This document shows, piece after piece, positions 42,909 to 51,224 of a stretch of DNA of 64,000 bases. The position numbers were made by a program, and so were the translations under genes. The DNA comes from Streptomyces taklimakanensis (lineage in GTDB: Bacteria > Actinomycetota > Actinomycetes > Streptomycetales > Streptomycetaceae): contig NZ_WIXO01000001.1 in NCBI RefSeq assembly GCF_009709575.1, positions 620,001 through 684,000 on the forward strand, in the 5' to 3' direction. Under the pieces are notes generated by a model. The model was given only the letters and a program-made list of their open reading frames with translations, did no database searches and had not been told where the DNA came from. The first letter of the stretch is position 1. The number at the start of each line of letters is the position of its first letter.

Positions 42909-44339
42909 TCACGGGGTGCGCGGCGGGGGCGTCGAGGGCCGCACCGCGCGCTGGAGCAGTACGAGACCCGCGGCGGCGGCCAGCGCGACGGCCGCCGCCC
43001 CGAAGGCGAAGGCGTATCCGCCCGCGTCCGCCGCGGCCCCGCCTCCGCCCCCGTGTCCGGCGGCGTGTGAGACGGCGAGCGGCACGAGGACGGCCAGACC
43101 GACCGGAGGCCCGACCTCCATGGCCGTGTTCACGACCCCTCCCACCAGGCCGGCCTCCTCGGAGGCGGTGCCCTCCACGGCCCACACGGTCGCCCCGGAG
43201 AAGGTGAAGCCCGCGCCGACCGGGAAGAGCGTGACCCCGACCACGAGCAGCCCCCAGTACGACGAATCCGCGTCGAGCCTGCTCAGCAGCCCCATTCCGA
43301 CCGCTCCCAGGGCGAGCCCGGCGGCCGTCAGGAGACCGGCTCCGAACCGGCGCGCGGCCCGGCCGCCGGCCGCCGCGGTGAACAGCACCGCGACTACGGG
43401 CGGGAGGAACGCCGCCGAGGTGCGCAGCGGCGAGTAGCCCAGCGTCTTCTGGAAGTAGAGCGCCAGGATGAAGAAGTACGCCGCCATCGCCGCGGCCGTC
43501 AGCCCGATGGCGAGCAGCGCCGCCAGCCTCCGGACCGACGCCAGCAACGCCGGCGGCACCAGCGGCCGGGACGACCGGGCCTGGGTCACCGCGAACAGGG
43601 CCAGACCCAGGGCGCCGATACCGATCCACAGCCAGTCCGACTCGCCCAGGCCGAAGATGAACGCGGTCAGTCCCGCGGTGATGAGCAGGGCGCCCGGCAC
43701 GTCGAGCCGTTCGGGCCGGCGCGCGGGCCCCGTCGGCAGCAGCGGCGAGCACAGCACGATCACCGCGGAGACGGCGGCCGGCACGATGAACACCCAGCGC
43801 CACTGGCCCCAGGACAGGATCACTCCCGACACGATGTTGCCGGAGGAAGCGCCGACACTGGCCAGCACTCCCCAGACCGCCAGTGCCCGGGTGCGCCGCG
43901 CCGCGTCCGGGAAGACCGAGCCGAGCAGCGCCATCGCGGCGGGGGCCGCGAGGGCCGCGCCCACGCCCTGCGCGAACCGGGCGGCCACCAGGACCCACAG
44001 CGTGGTGGCCGCCGCGGCGACGAGCGAGGCGGCACCGAAGGCGACCGTCCCGGTGACGAACACCGTCCGGTGACCGAGCAGGTCGGCGAGCCGGCCGCCC
44101 AGGACCAGCAGCCCGCCGAACGACAGGCTGTAGGCGGAGGTGGCGAAGACGAGGTCGGTGTCGGTCAGCCGCAGGTCTCGCTGGATCACCGGCAGGGCCA
44201 CCGTGATCACGGTGATCGTCGCGATCAGGGTGACCTGGACGGCGCCCAGGAGCACGAAGGACAGTCCGGGCCGCAGCCGCGTCGGGGCCGTTTCGGGTGA
44301 GACGTCGTCGGGTGAGGTGTCCACGGGGACGGTACCCAT
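42909..44339 (-). CDS. MFS drug-efflux transporter (EmrB/QacA type)
   Basis: A 476-residue transporter of the DHA family with 12-14 predicted helices. The motif A region GGLLVLGGRLADLLGHRTVF lies between helices 2 and 3. Motif C-like glycine-rich sequence is seen in VGASSGNIVSGVILSWGQWR. It likely exports the cluster product or confers self-resistance. The ATG lacks a strong Shine-Dalgarno sequence. Upstream, an AT-rich divergent region contains a TetR-type palindrome, so repression by one of the cluster's TetR proteins is plausible. Confidence 0.9.
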   Translation of the reverse strand: MGTVPVDTSPDDVSPETAPTRLRPGLSFVLLGAVQVTLIATITVITVALPVIQRDLRLTDTDLVFATSAYSLSFGGLLVLGGRLADLLGHRTVFVTGTVAFGAASLVAAAATTLWVLVAARFAQGVGAALAAPAAMALLGSVFPDAARRTRALAVWGVLASVGASSGNIVSGVILSWGQWRWVFIVPAAVSAVIVLCSPLLPTGPARRPERLDVPGALLITAGLTAFIFGLGESDWLWIGIGALGLALFAVTQARSSRPLVPPALLASVRRLAALLAIGLTAAAMAAYFFILALYFQKTLGYSPLRTSAAFLPPVVAVLFTAAAGGRAARRFGAGLLTAAGLALGAVGMGLLSRLDADSSYWGLLVVGVTLFPVGAGFTFSGATVWAVEGTASEEAGLVGGVVNTAMEVGPPVGLAVLVPLAVSHAAGHGGGGGAAADAGGYAFAFGAAAVALAAAAGLVLLQRAVRPSTPPPRTP

Positions 44340-44419
44340 ACTTGAATACTCATTCCACTATATGAGCGCATTGCTGCGGAACGCCCTTGTCAGTACGGTG
44401 ATCAGAAGCTACCACGCTC

Positions 44420-44436
44420 TTGAACGTACGGTCTAG
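44420..44436. promoter_or_regulatory. TetR-type operator in the MFS/SRPBCC divergent promoter
   Basis: TTGAACGTACGGTCTAG contains a CGTACG core with imperfect flanking symmetry (12 of 16 positions) in the 301-bp gap between the divergent MFS and SRPBCC genes. A 13-of-17 match recurs at 54937-54953. TetR-family and butyrolactone-receptor sites have this form. The gap also holds an ACTCAT-N8-ATGAG inverted repeat near 44350. Confidence 0.55.
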
Positions 44437-44640
44437 TTTGACTTCGACGCCCCGCGCGGAACTCGATACGAACAGTCACTTTCCGGCCGGCGACGAGCCG
44501 GTGGCGAGACGAGCCGCGGGACACGAACGGCCCTCTGCCACACGGCCGCGAAGCGCGGGAGATCGCACGTTCATGCGATGCCCCGGCACCGCGAACCGGC
44601 CAGACTCCGAGGTGACCCGCGATCAGGAAGGCACAGTCAT

Positions 44641-45099
44641 ATGGCCACGTTCAGCTGGACGCTCCCCGTCGCCGGCACCGGCGAGAACCCGGTCAGGCCG
44701 GACGCCGGCCAGGTGTGGGAGGGATTGGTCCACAAGTCGGAGAACCCCAGCCCGTACGTCCCGGCGGTGACGGCCTGCCGGGTTCTGGAACGCTACGACG
44801 ACGGCTTCCTCCGTGAGATCACCGTCCGCGACACCGAGCGGGTGCAGGAACGCGTGACCTTCGAGGAGCACGAGCGCGTGGTCTTCCGGCCGGTCGACGA
44901 CCCCTGCATCGAGCGGATCGTCAACGAACTCGGCACGGACGAGACGGGTCGGCCCACCCTGACCCTGCGCGTCACCCTCACCCCCGCCGGGGTCGAGAAG
45001 GCCGAGCAGACCCGTTACTTCCTGCACGAGACGAAGCGCTACTTCTCGGACGCGCTGCAGTTCATCGTCGACGGCCTCGTCCAGCGCCACACGCGCTGA
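44641..45099 (+). CDS. SRPBCC/DUF1857 family protein
   Basis: A 152-residue protein of the SRPBCC (START-like, hydrophobic-pocket) fold, DUF1857 branch. Indicative stretches are FSWTLPVAGTGENPVRPDAG, VWEGLVHKSENPSPYVPAVT and the C-terminal helix FSDALQFIVDGLVQRHTR. Such proteins bind or cyclise small aromatic ligands, but catalysis is undocumented for most. The ATG is behind AGGAAGG. It is the first gene of a plus-strand group with the two flavin oxidases, divergent from the exporter, and may present or shape the substrate for them. Confidence 0.8.
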   Translation: MATFSWTLPVAGTGENPVRPDAGQVWEGLVHKSENPSPYVPAVTACRVLERYDDGFLREITVRDTERVQERVTFEEHERVVFRPVDDPCIERIVNELGTDETGRPTLTLRVTLTPAGVEKAEQTRYFLHETKRYFSDALQFIVDGLVQRHTR

Positions 45100-45233
45100 C
45101 CGCCGCGCCGACCGACTCACCCACCCTCTCCCCCCACAGGGCATCGGAGCATGCGCCCCCCACATCGCGTACCCCCGGGTACTGCACGCCCTCCGCCCGA
45201 TCCGCCAGGTACCCGAAAGAGGAGCACATCACC

Positions 45234-46874
45234 ATGCCAGGCCACTCCCGTCGCGCGTTCGTCAGAGATGTCGCGCTGATAGGTGGTGCGACGGCCGCCC
45301 TGCCCGCCGTCACCGCCGCACCGGCGGCCGCCACCGAGTCCTCGAAGGCCACCGTCGCGGCCGCGACCGAGGGGGCCGGGTCCACCGTCGTCACGATCGG
45401 GCCGGGGGACCGCCGCTACCCCGACCTGACCTGGGGCAGCAACCGGCGCTGGGTGGGCACCCCGGACGACGTGCACCTGGTCGGCACGTCGAGCCAGGTC
45501 CTGGCCGCCGTCCAGCGGGCCGTCAACGGCCGCAGGGGCTTCGCGGTGCGCAGCGGCGGCCACTGCTACGAGGACTTCGTCACCAACGACCGCGTCCGCA
45601 CGGTCATCGACCTGTCCAACCTGAACGGGATCGGGTACGACAGCGCCCGCGGGGTGTTCTACGTCGAGCCCGGTGCCCGTCTGGGCGACGTGTACCGGAC
45701 CCTGTACCGCCAGTGGGGCGTCACCCTGCCCGGCGGCAGTTGCCCGACCGTGGGCGTCGGCGGGCACGTGGCCGGCGGCGGGTACGGCCCGCTGTCCCGG
45801 CAGCACGGTCTCATCGTCGACCACCTGTGGGGCGTGGAGCTGGTCGTCGTCGACTCCTCCGGCAGGGCGTCGAAGGTGGTCGCCACCCGGGAGCGGGACG
45901 ACCCCAACCGTGACCTGTGGTGGGCCCACACCGGTGGCGGCGGCGGCACCTTCGGCGTGGTCACGCGCTACCTGTTCCGTTCGCCCGGCGTCACCGGCAC
46001 CGCTCCGGAGGACCGGCTGCCCAAGCCGCCGTCCGAGATCCTCGTCTCGAACGTCACCTGGTCCTGGAGCGACATGACCGAGGCGGCCTTCACCCGCCTG
46101 CTGCGCAACTACGGCGAGTGGTACGAGACCCACAGCTCGCCCGACTCGCCGTACGCCACGCTCTTCAGCCAGCTCAAGCCGCAGCACCGGTCGGCCGGCT
46201 CGTTCTCCATGACGACGCAGATCGACGCGTCGGTACCGAACGCCGCCGAGCTGCTCGACTCCTACCTGGCCGCCGTCAACGAGGGCACCAACGTCGACTT
46301 CCGGGTGGACGACCGTCGCAAGATCTCCTGGCTGCACGCGGTCACCCAGTGGCCCGGCTTCACCGGCACCGACACCACCACGCGCTTCAAGGGGAAGTCG
46401 GCGTACATGCGGCGCGGATTCACCGACGCCAACCTCAAGGCGTTCTGGAAGCACATGACGCGCACCGACTACGCGCATCCCGCGTCACTCGTCATGATCA
46501 CCGCCTACGGGGGCAAGGTGAACACCGTCCCGGCGGCGGACACGGCCGTTCCACAGCGCGACTCGATCCTCAAGCTCCACTACGTGAGCTTCTGGACCGA
46601 CCCCGCCGAGGACGCCACCCACCTGGCCTGGATCCGGTCCCTGTACCAGGACGTGTACGCGGCCTCCGGCGGCGTGCCCGCGTCCAACGCCGACACCGAC
46701 GGCTGCTTCATCAACTACGCCGACGCGGACCTCGCGGACTCCCGGTACAACGCCTCGGGCGTCCCGTGGCACGAGCTGTACTTCAAGTCCGGCTACCGGC
46801 GCCTGCAGACGGTCAAGGCCCAGTGGGACCCGAAGGACCTCTTCAACCACTCGCTTTCGATCAAGGCGGTGTGA
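45234..46874 (+). CDS. Tat-exported FAD-linked oxidase (BBE-like), first of a tandem pair
   Basis: A 546-residue oxidase of the berberine-bridge/FAD_binding_4 family. The N-terminus HSRRAFVRDVALIGGATAAL is a twin-arginine signal with an Ala-rich cleavage region near residue 33. His110 (RSGGHCYEDF) and Cys170 (PGGSCPTVGVGGH) match the residues that bind FAD bicovalently in this family. The C-terminal BBE motif is visible in TDGCFINYADADLADSRYNA and the final QTVKAQWDPKDLFNH. Extracytoplasmic oxidation of an aromatic, amine or alcohol group late in the pathway is likely. GAGGAG precedes the ATG. Confidence 0.9.
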   Translation: MPGHSRRAFVRDVALIGGATAALPAVTAAPAAATESSKATVAAATEGAGSTVVTIGPGDRRYPDLTWGSNRRWVGTPDDVHLVGTSSQVLAAVQRAVNGRRGFAVRSGGHCYEDFVTNDRVRTVIDLSNLNGIGYDSARGVFYVEPGARLGDVYRTLYRQWGVTLPGGSCPTVGVGGHVAGGGYGPLSRQHGLIVDHLWGVELVVVDSSGRASKVVATRERDDPNRDLWWAHTGGGGGTFGVVTRYLFRSPGVTGTAPEDRLPKPPSEILVSNVTWSWSDMTEAAFTRLLRNYGEWYETHSSPDSPYATLFSQLKPQHRSAGSFSMTTQIDASVPNAAELLDSYLAAVNEGTNVDFRVDDRRKISWLHAVTQWPGFTGTDTTTRFKGKSAYMRRGFTDANLKAFWKHMTRTDYAHPASLVMITAYGGKVNTVPAADTAVPQRDSILKLHYVSFWTDPAEDATHLAWIRSLYQDVYAASGGVPASNADTDGCFINYADADLADSRYNASGVPWHELYFKSGYRRLQTVKAQWDPKDLFNHSLSIKAV

Positions 46875-46877
46875 ACC

Positions 46878-48617
46878 ATGCCTCCCCGTCCCCCCTCCTC
46901 CCCCGACGACAGCGCCCAGGACCCCTCGGCCGCCGGCTGGTCGCGGCGGCGCCTGATGGCGGGCGCCGCCGTCCTGGCCGGCACCGCGGTGCCGGTCGCC
47001 ACCGCCCCCACCGCTTCCGCCACTTCCGCCACTTCCGCCTCCTCGGCGGAAGCGGCGGGGGCGGCCCCGTTCCCGGCCGTCTCCGTCCGCCCCGACGACG
47101 CCCGCTACCCCGACCTGGTGCGCGGGATGAACCAGCGCTGGACGGCCCGGCCGGAGAGCGTGCGGTTGGTCTCCTCCACCGAACAGGTGCGCAGCGCGGT
47201 CCAGCAGGCGGTCGACGCGGGCAAGCGGCTCACCGTGCGCGGTGGCGGCCACTGCTACGAGGACTTCGTCTTCAACGACGCCGTCGAGACGGTCGTCGAC
47301 CTCTCCGAGATGACCGCGGTGCGCTACGACGAACAGCGCGGCGCCTTCGAGGTCCAGGCCGGCGCCACGCTCACCGACGTCTACGAGCGCCTCCACAAGG
47401 CGTACGGAGTCGTCGTCCCGGGCGGCGTGTGCTACTCGGTCGGGGTGGGCGGGCACGTCAGTGGCGGCGGCTGGGGCATGCTCTGCCGTCGGGACGGCCT
47501 GATCGTGGACCACCTGTACGCCGTCGAGGTGGTCGTCGTGGACGCCCGGCGCCGGGCCCACGTGGTGGTCGCCACCCGAGAGGCCGACGACCCCAACCGT
47601 GAGCTGTGGTGGGCCCACACCGGCGGTGGCGGCGGCACCTTCGGCGTGGTCACGCGGTACTGGTTCCGCTCCCCGGACGCGACGGGCACCACACCCGAAT
47701 CGCTGCTGCCCAGGCCGCCGGCCGAGGTGCTGCTCAGCGCGGTCTCGTGGCCCTGGGAGCAGATGACGGAGCAGTCCGTCACCCGCCTGGTGCGCAACTA
47801 CGGCGCCTGGCACGAGGAGCACGCCACGGCCGGCGGCCCGTACGACGGGTTGGTCGCCAACCTGAGCCTGAACCACCGCTCCAACGGCCAGATCGGCCTG
47901 CTGACCCAGATGGACGCGACGGTCCCGAACGCGCGCGATTTGCTGGACTCCTTCCTGCGAGCCGTCTCCGACGGTGTGGACGTGCCCCACGGCGCGGTGA
48001 CCAACGCGATGGGCGAGCACGGGCCGATGCCGGAGTTCGCCACCCCGCGGCGGCTGCCCTGGCTCCAGGCCACCCGCTACCTGGGGGTCACCAACTCGGT
48101 CCTGGTCGACCCGACCCTGCGCGGCGACCACAAGTCGGCCTACCTGCGTCGCGCCATCCCCCCGCGGCAGATCGCCACGATGTACCGGCACCTGGTCCGC
48201 ACCGACTTCGCCAACCCGAACGCCATGGTGCTGCTCAGCTCCTACGGCGCGGCCGTCAACTCGGTGCCGCGGGGCGCGACCGCCTCCGTCCACCGCGACT
48301 CGGCGTTCAAGCTGCTGTACCAGACGTACTGGCACTCGGCCGACGAGGACGCCGCCAACATCGCCTGGCTGCGCGACATCTACGAGGACGTGTACGCCGG
48401 GACCGGCGGTGTGCCGGTCTCCGACGAGAACACCGACGGCTGCTACGTCAACTACCCGGACATCGACCTGAACGACCCGCGCCGCAACCGGTCGGGAGTG
48501 CCCTGGACCACGCTCTACTACGGCGAGAACTACCCGCGCCTCCAACGGGTGAAGGCCGCCTGGGACCCGACCGACTTCTTCCGACACGCCCAGTCCGTCC
48601 GGCTGCCGGGGCACTGA
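46878..48617 (+). CDS. Tat-exported FAD-linked oxidase (BBE-like), second of a tandem pair
   Basis: A 579-residue paralogue of the preceding protein, starting 3 bp after it. The twin-arginine signal WSRRRLMAGAAVLAGTAVPV is followed by a Thr/Ser/Ala-rich linker. His125 (GGGHCYEDFV) and Cys185 (GGVCYSVGVGGH) supply bicovalent flavin attachment. The C-terminal TDGCYVNYPDIDLNDPRRNR and RVKAAWDPTDFF motifs match the first copy. Long identical DNA stretches, for example around the WWAHTGGGGGTFGVVTRY region, show a tandem duplication followed by divergence. The two may act on successive steps. A strong terminator follows. Confidence 0.9.
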   Translation: MPPRPPSSPDDSAQDPSAAGWSRRRLMAGAAVLAGTAVPVATAPTASATSATSASSAEAAGAAPFPAVSVRPDDARYPDLVRGMNQRWTARPESVRLVSSTEQVRSAVQQAVDAGKRLTVRGGGHCYEDFVFNDAVETVVDLSEMTAVRYDEQRGAFEVQAGATLTDVYERLHKAYGVVVPGGVCYSVGVGGHVSGGGWGMLCRRDGLIVDHLYAVEVVVVDARRRAHVVVATREADDPNRELWWAHTGGGGGTFGVVTRYWFRSPDATGTTPESLLPRPPAEVLLSAVSWPWEQMTEQSVTRLVRNYGAWHEEHATAGGPYDGLVANLSLNHRSNGQIGLLTQMDATVPNARDLLDSFLRAVSDGVDVPHGAVTNAMGEHGPMPEFATPRRLPWLQATRYLGVTNSVLVDPTLRGDHKSAYLRRAIPPRQIATMYRHLVRTDFANPNAMVLLSSYGAAVNSVPRGATASVHRDSAFKLLYQTYWHSADEDAANIAWLRDIYEDVYAGTGGVPVSDENTDGCYVNYPDIDLNDPRRNRSGVPWTTLYYGENYPRLQRVKAAWDPTDFFRHAQSVRLPGH

Positions 48618-48690
48618 GTCCCCACGCTCCGGTGCCGGAGCGGGAGCCGGACCGCAAACGGGACGGAACACCCCCGGCGCCCGGTACCCG

Positions 48691-48724
48691 AAAAGCCCGC
48701 CCAACTCCCCTGGGGCGGGCTTTT
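48691..48724 (+). terminator. Rho-independent terminator after the oxidase pair
   Basis: AAAAGCCCGCCC, a 10-nt loop, then GGGCGGGCTTTT form a 12-bp stem ending in a T-run, an unusually classical intrinsic terminator for this genome. It closes the SRPBCC-oxidase operon. Confidence 0.9.
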
Positions 48725-48761
48725 CTGGATTGCTCGGTCTGTTTGTTGCTAGCCTCGTGGT

Positions 48762-49343
48762 ATGGCCAGGACCAAGGAATTCGACCCGGACGTGGTGCTC
48801 CAGCGCGCGATGGACCTGTTCTGGGAACGGGGCTACGAGGCGACCTCGATGGCCGACCTCGTCGAGCACCTGGGCATCGGCCGGGCCAGTCTGTACGGCA
48901 CCTTCGGCAGCAAGCACGACCTGTACCTGGCCGCCATGCGGCGGTACCTGCGGGGCAGCGAGGCGGGCTTCGTCACCGCGCTCGCCCAGCCCGGACCGGC
49001 CCTGCCGGCCGTGCGCGCCTTCGTGGAGAGCTGGGTCACCGAGGCCCTGACCGACCCGAACCGCCGGGGCTGCCTGGTGGTGAACGCGGCGGTGGAGCTG
49101 TCCCCGCGCGACCCCGAGGTCGCCCGCCAGGTGGAGGTGAGCTGGAGCGTGGTGGAGACGGCGCTGGTCTCCTCCCTGCTGCGGGCCCAGGCCCAGGGCG
49201 AGCTGGCCGCCGACAAGGACCCGCACGAGATCGCGCACTTCCTGCTCGTGGTGATGCAGGGGGTGCGGGTGATCGCGCGGGCCGCGCCGGAGGCCGAGCG
49301 GCTGCGGGCCGCCGCCCGGCTCGCGCTGGCCGCGCTGGACTGA
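48762..49343 (+). CDS. TetR/AcrR family regulator
   Basis: A 193-residue regulator. The N-terminal helix-turn-helix is AMDLFWERGYEATSMADLVE, then HLGIGRASLYGTFGSKHDLY (residues 16-55). The C-terminal domain contains TEALTDPNRRGCLVVNAAVE, a pattern shared with TetR proteins that control oxidoreductase or efflux genes. TAGCCT (48750-48755) sits exactly six bases ahead of the ATG with no ribosome-binding site, so a leaderless mRNA is likely. It follows the oxidase operon on the same strand but after a terminator. It may bind the TTGAAC-TACG operators. Confidence 0.9.
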   Translation: MARTKEFDPDVVLQRAMDLFWERGYEATSMADLVEHLGIGRASLYGTFGSKHDLYLAAMRRYLRGSEAGFVTALAQPGPALPAVRAFVESWVTEALTDPNRRGCLVVNAAVELSPRDPEVARQVEVSWSVVETALVSSLLRAQAQGELAADKDPHEIAHFLLVVMQGVRVIARAAPEAERLRAAARLALAALD

Positions 49344-49351
49344 CCGCTCCC

Positions 49352-49392
49352 GACGAGCCCTCCCACCGCGGTCGCCGCGGGAGGGCCTCGTC
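49352..49392. terminator. Terminator between convergent TetR-type genes
   Basis: GACGAGCCCTCCC and GGGAGGGCCTCGTC form a 13-bp stem with one bulged C around a loop of 14 nt. It lies between the two convergent regulator genes and touches the stop codon of the minus-strand gene. Confidence 0.75.
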
Positions 49393-50032
49393 AAGAGGTC
49401 TCCCGTGCCGCCGCGGCGACCACCCGGGCGCCGCGCCCGGCCGCGGTGTCCAGCCGGGCGAGCACCGCCGGCACCGCGATCGACGGCAGCAGGTGGTCGA
49501 GCAGCGTGCCGACGTGGTACTCCAGGTCGTGCCCGTCGGGCACACCGTCCAGGACGAGCGCGGCCCCGGTCCAACCGCTCATCACCAGCCGCGCCGTCTG
49601 GCCCGTGTCCACGTGCGGCAACGTCTCCCCGCGGCACTTGGCGTCGTCCAGGATGCCGGTGAGCAGCGCGATCCAGTCCGGCCACGCCGTACGCACGTTC
49701 CGACGCACCCCGTTGTCCACCGCGAGCCGCAGAGCCGCGGCGAGCACCGGCTCCCGCGGCAGCCGGTAGGCCAGCGCCATCGCGGTGTCGACCAGCTCCT
49801 GGAGCTTGAGGGTCTGCGGCCGCACCCCCTCGGTGGTGACGGCCTGGTCCAGCACCCCCTGCGCCAGTTCCTCCTTCGAGGCGAAGTGGAAGTAGACGGC
49901 GCCCCTGGTGAGTCCGGCCCGATGGGTGATCTCACCGATGCTCGCGCCCTCGTACCCGCGCTCCAGGAACGTCGAAGCGGCCGCGGTCAGCAGCTGCCTG
50001 CGGGTACGCATGCCACGTGCTTGCGATGCCAC
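49391..50032 (-). CDS. Gamma-butyrolactone receptor-like TetR regulator (ArpA/ScbR family)
   Basis: A 213-residue TetR-family protein with the receptor-type N-terminus MRTRRQLLTAAASTFLERGY and EGASIGEITHRAGLTRGAVY-FHFASKEEL. SGWTGAALVLDG carries the tryptophan that is conserved in butyrolactone pockets. It is divergent from an afsA homologue, the standard arrangement of signal synthase and receptor. GTG at 50032 is preferred since GAGGATGCA precedes it. It should repress its own promoter and cluster genes until a diffusible butyrolactone-type ligand accumulates; it could also be a pseudo-receptor. Confidence 0.87.
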   Translation of the reverse strand: MASQARGMRTRRQLLTAAASTFLERGYEGASIGEITHRAGLTRGAVYFHFASKEELAQGVLDQAVTTEGVRPQTLKLQELVDTAMALAYRLPREPVLAAALRLAVDNGVRRNVRTAWPDWIALLTGILDDAKCRGETLPHVDTGQTARLVMSGWTGAALVLDGVPDGHDLEYHVGTLLDHLLPSIAVPAVLARLDTAAGRGARVVAAAARETS

Positions 50033-50060
50033 TGCATCCTCGTCTTCGGCTTGGGATGGA

Positions 50061-50079
50061 ATAATGGAACGTTGATTAT
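50061..50079. promoter_or_regulatory. AT-rich palindrome between receptor and afsA-like genes
   Basis: ATAATGGAACGTTGATTAT has 5-bp inverted ends (ATAAT/ATTAT) around an AACGTT core. It lies 28 bp upstream of the receptor start and about 70 bp before the afsA-like start. It is a candidate autoregulatory element and overlaps CATAAT/ATTAT-type -10 sequences. Confidence 0.5.
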
Positions 50080-50148
50080 GCAATCTACTCCGGGGCACGA
50101 CCCGGCCAGGTCCCCGCCCCGGATTCGGCGTATGGGGGGAACAAGGAC

Positions 50149-51123
50149 GTGCCTGAGCTGCTGTCCGCGCACGGCGACCGGTGGGGGCGAGAGAGCACCG
50201 GAACCGAACCGCACGACGCTCCCGGGCCCCGGTGGTCCGGTGACATACCCATGGACCACCTGCACCTCACCCACCGCTCCTCGGTCCACCTGAGACGCTG
50301 GACCAGGACCGGACCGGCGGAGTTCCGGTTCACCGCCGTCTGGCCCGACGCGCGCGGCGGCCGCGCGCCCGTCCCCGCGCGCCACGCCGGCCCCGACCCG
50401 ATGCTCGTGGCCGCCACCTACCGGCAGGCCGGCCTGCTCATCGCGCACTCCGCGTACGCGGTGCCCCGCGCCAACGAGACCCTGCTGCAGAACCTGAACC
50501 TCACCGTCGACCCGGACCGGCCGCTGCCGGCCCACGGTCCCGTCGCGCTGGACGTCCTCGCCCGGTGCGCCGAACTCGGTCGCCGCGGCGGCGCACCGAC
50601 CGGGCTGCACATCGAGGCGGAGATCCGGCACGCCGACGGGGCGCTGCTCGCCCGGATCGACTCCGACTTCTCCTGGATGTCGCGGGCCGTCTACCGCCGG
50701 CTCCGCGGCGACAAGGCCGACGCGGCCTGGGACCCGACACCGCCGCCCGAGCCCGTGGACCCGGCGTCGGTCGGCCGCGCCACCGCCCGCGACGTCCTGC
50801 TCGCCCCCGCCGCGCCGGGACGCTGGCGGCTGCGCAACGAGACGCGCAACCCACTGCTGTTCGACCACCGGGTCGATCACGTCCCCGGCCTGGTCCTGGT
50901 CGAGGCCGTCCAGCAGGCCGCCCGTGCCCTGGCCGGTCCGGGTTTCCGGCCGGTGTCCGCCGCCAACACCTTCGACAACTACGTCGAACTGGACGCGCCC
51001 TGTCTGGTCGAGGCGACGGCCCGGCCGGCGGACGGGGGCGGCACCGTCATCGTGGACGTGGTGGGCCGACAGACCGGACGGGTGTGCTTCCGCGGCACCG
51101 TGTCCGGCCGACCGGCGAGCTGA
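50149..51123 (+). CDS. afsA: AfsA-like gamma-butyrolactone synthase (A-factor hotdog domain)
   Basis: A 324-residue protein with two AfsA hotdog repeats. Repeat one includes HRSSVHLRRWTRTGPAEF and QAGLLIAHSAYAVP. Repeat two includes LLFDHRVDHVPGLVLVEAVQ-QAARAL and CLVEATARPADGGGTVIVDV. AfsA condenses dihydroxyacetone phosphate with a beta-ketoacyl thioester to make butyrolactone or furan signals. The GTG start follows AAGGAC. Divergence from the ArpA-like receptor gene makes this a complete local quorum module. The exact hormone class cannot be told from sequence. Confidence 0.88.
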   Translation: MPELLSAHGDRWGRESTGTEPHDAPGPRWSGDIPMDHLHLTHRSSVHLRRWTRTGPAEFRFTAVWPDARGGRAPVPARHAGPDPMLVAATYRQAGLLIAHSAYAVPRANETLLQNLNLTVDPDRPLPAHGPVALDVLARCAELGRRGGAPTGLHIEAEIRHADGALLARIDSDFSWMSRAVYRRLRGDKADAAWDPTPPPEPVDPASVGRATARDVLLAPAAPGRWRLRNETRNPLLFDHRVDHVPGLVLVEAVQQAARALAGPGFRPVSAANTFDNYVELDAPCLVEATARPADGGGTVIVDVVGRQTGRVCFRGTVSGRPAS

Positions 51124-51146
51124 CCGGAGCCGCCCGGGAAGCGGCC

Positions 51147-51166
51147 CGGTCGCCGTCAGGCGACCG
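51147..51166. terminator. Hairpin downstream of the afsA-like gene
   Basis: CGGTCGCC-GTCA-GGCGACCG, an 8-bp stem with a 4-nt loop, lies between the convergent afsA-like and SDR genes. Confidence 0.55.
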
Positions 51167-51224
51167 CGGCCGCCCCCCGCCCCGCCCGACCGCGCTCTCC
51201 CCACGACAGGGTCCACACCTTCGC

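Noticed and set aside
45165..45183. GGGTACT near 45175 as a SigB-type promoter for the first flavin oxidase
   Set aside because: No GNNT tetramer lies 14-16 bp upstream, and the gene follows the SRPBCC gene in an apparent operon.
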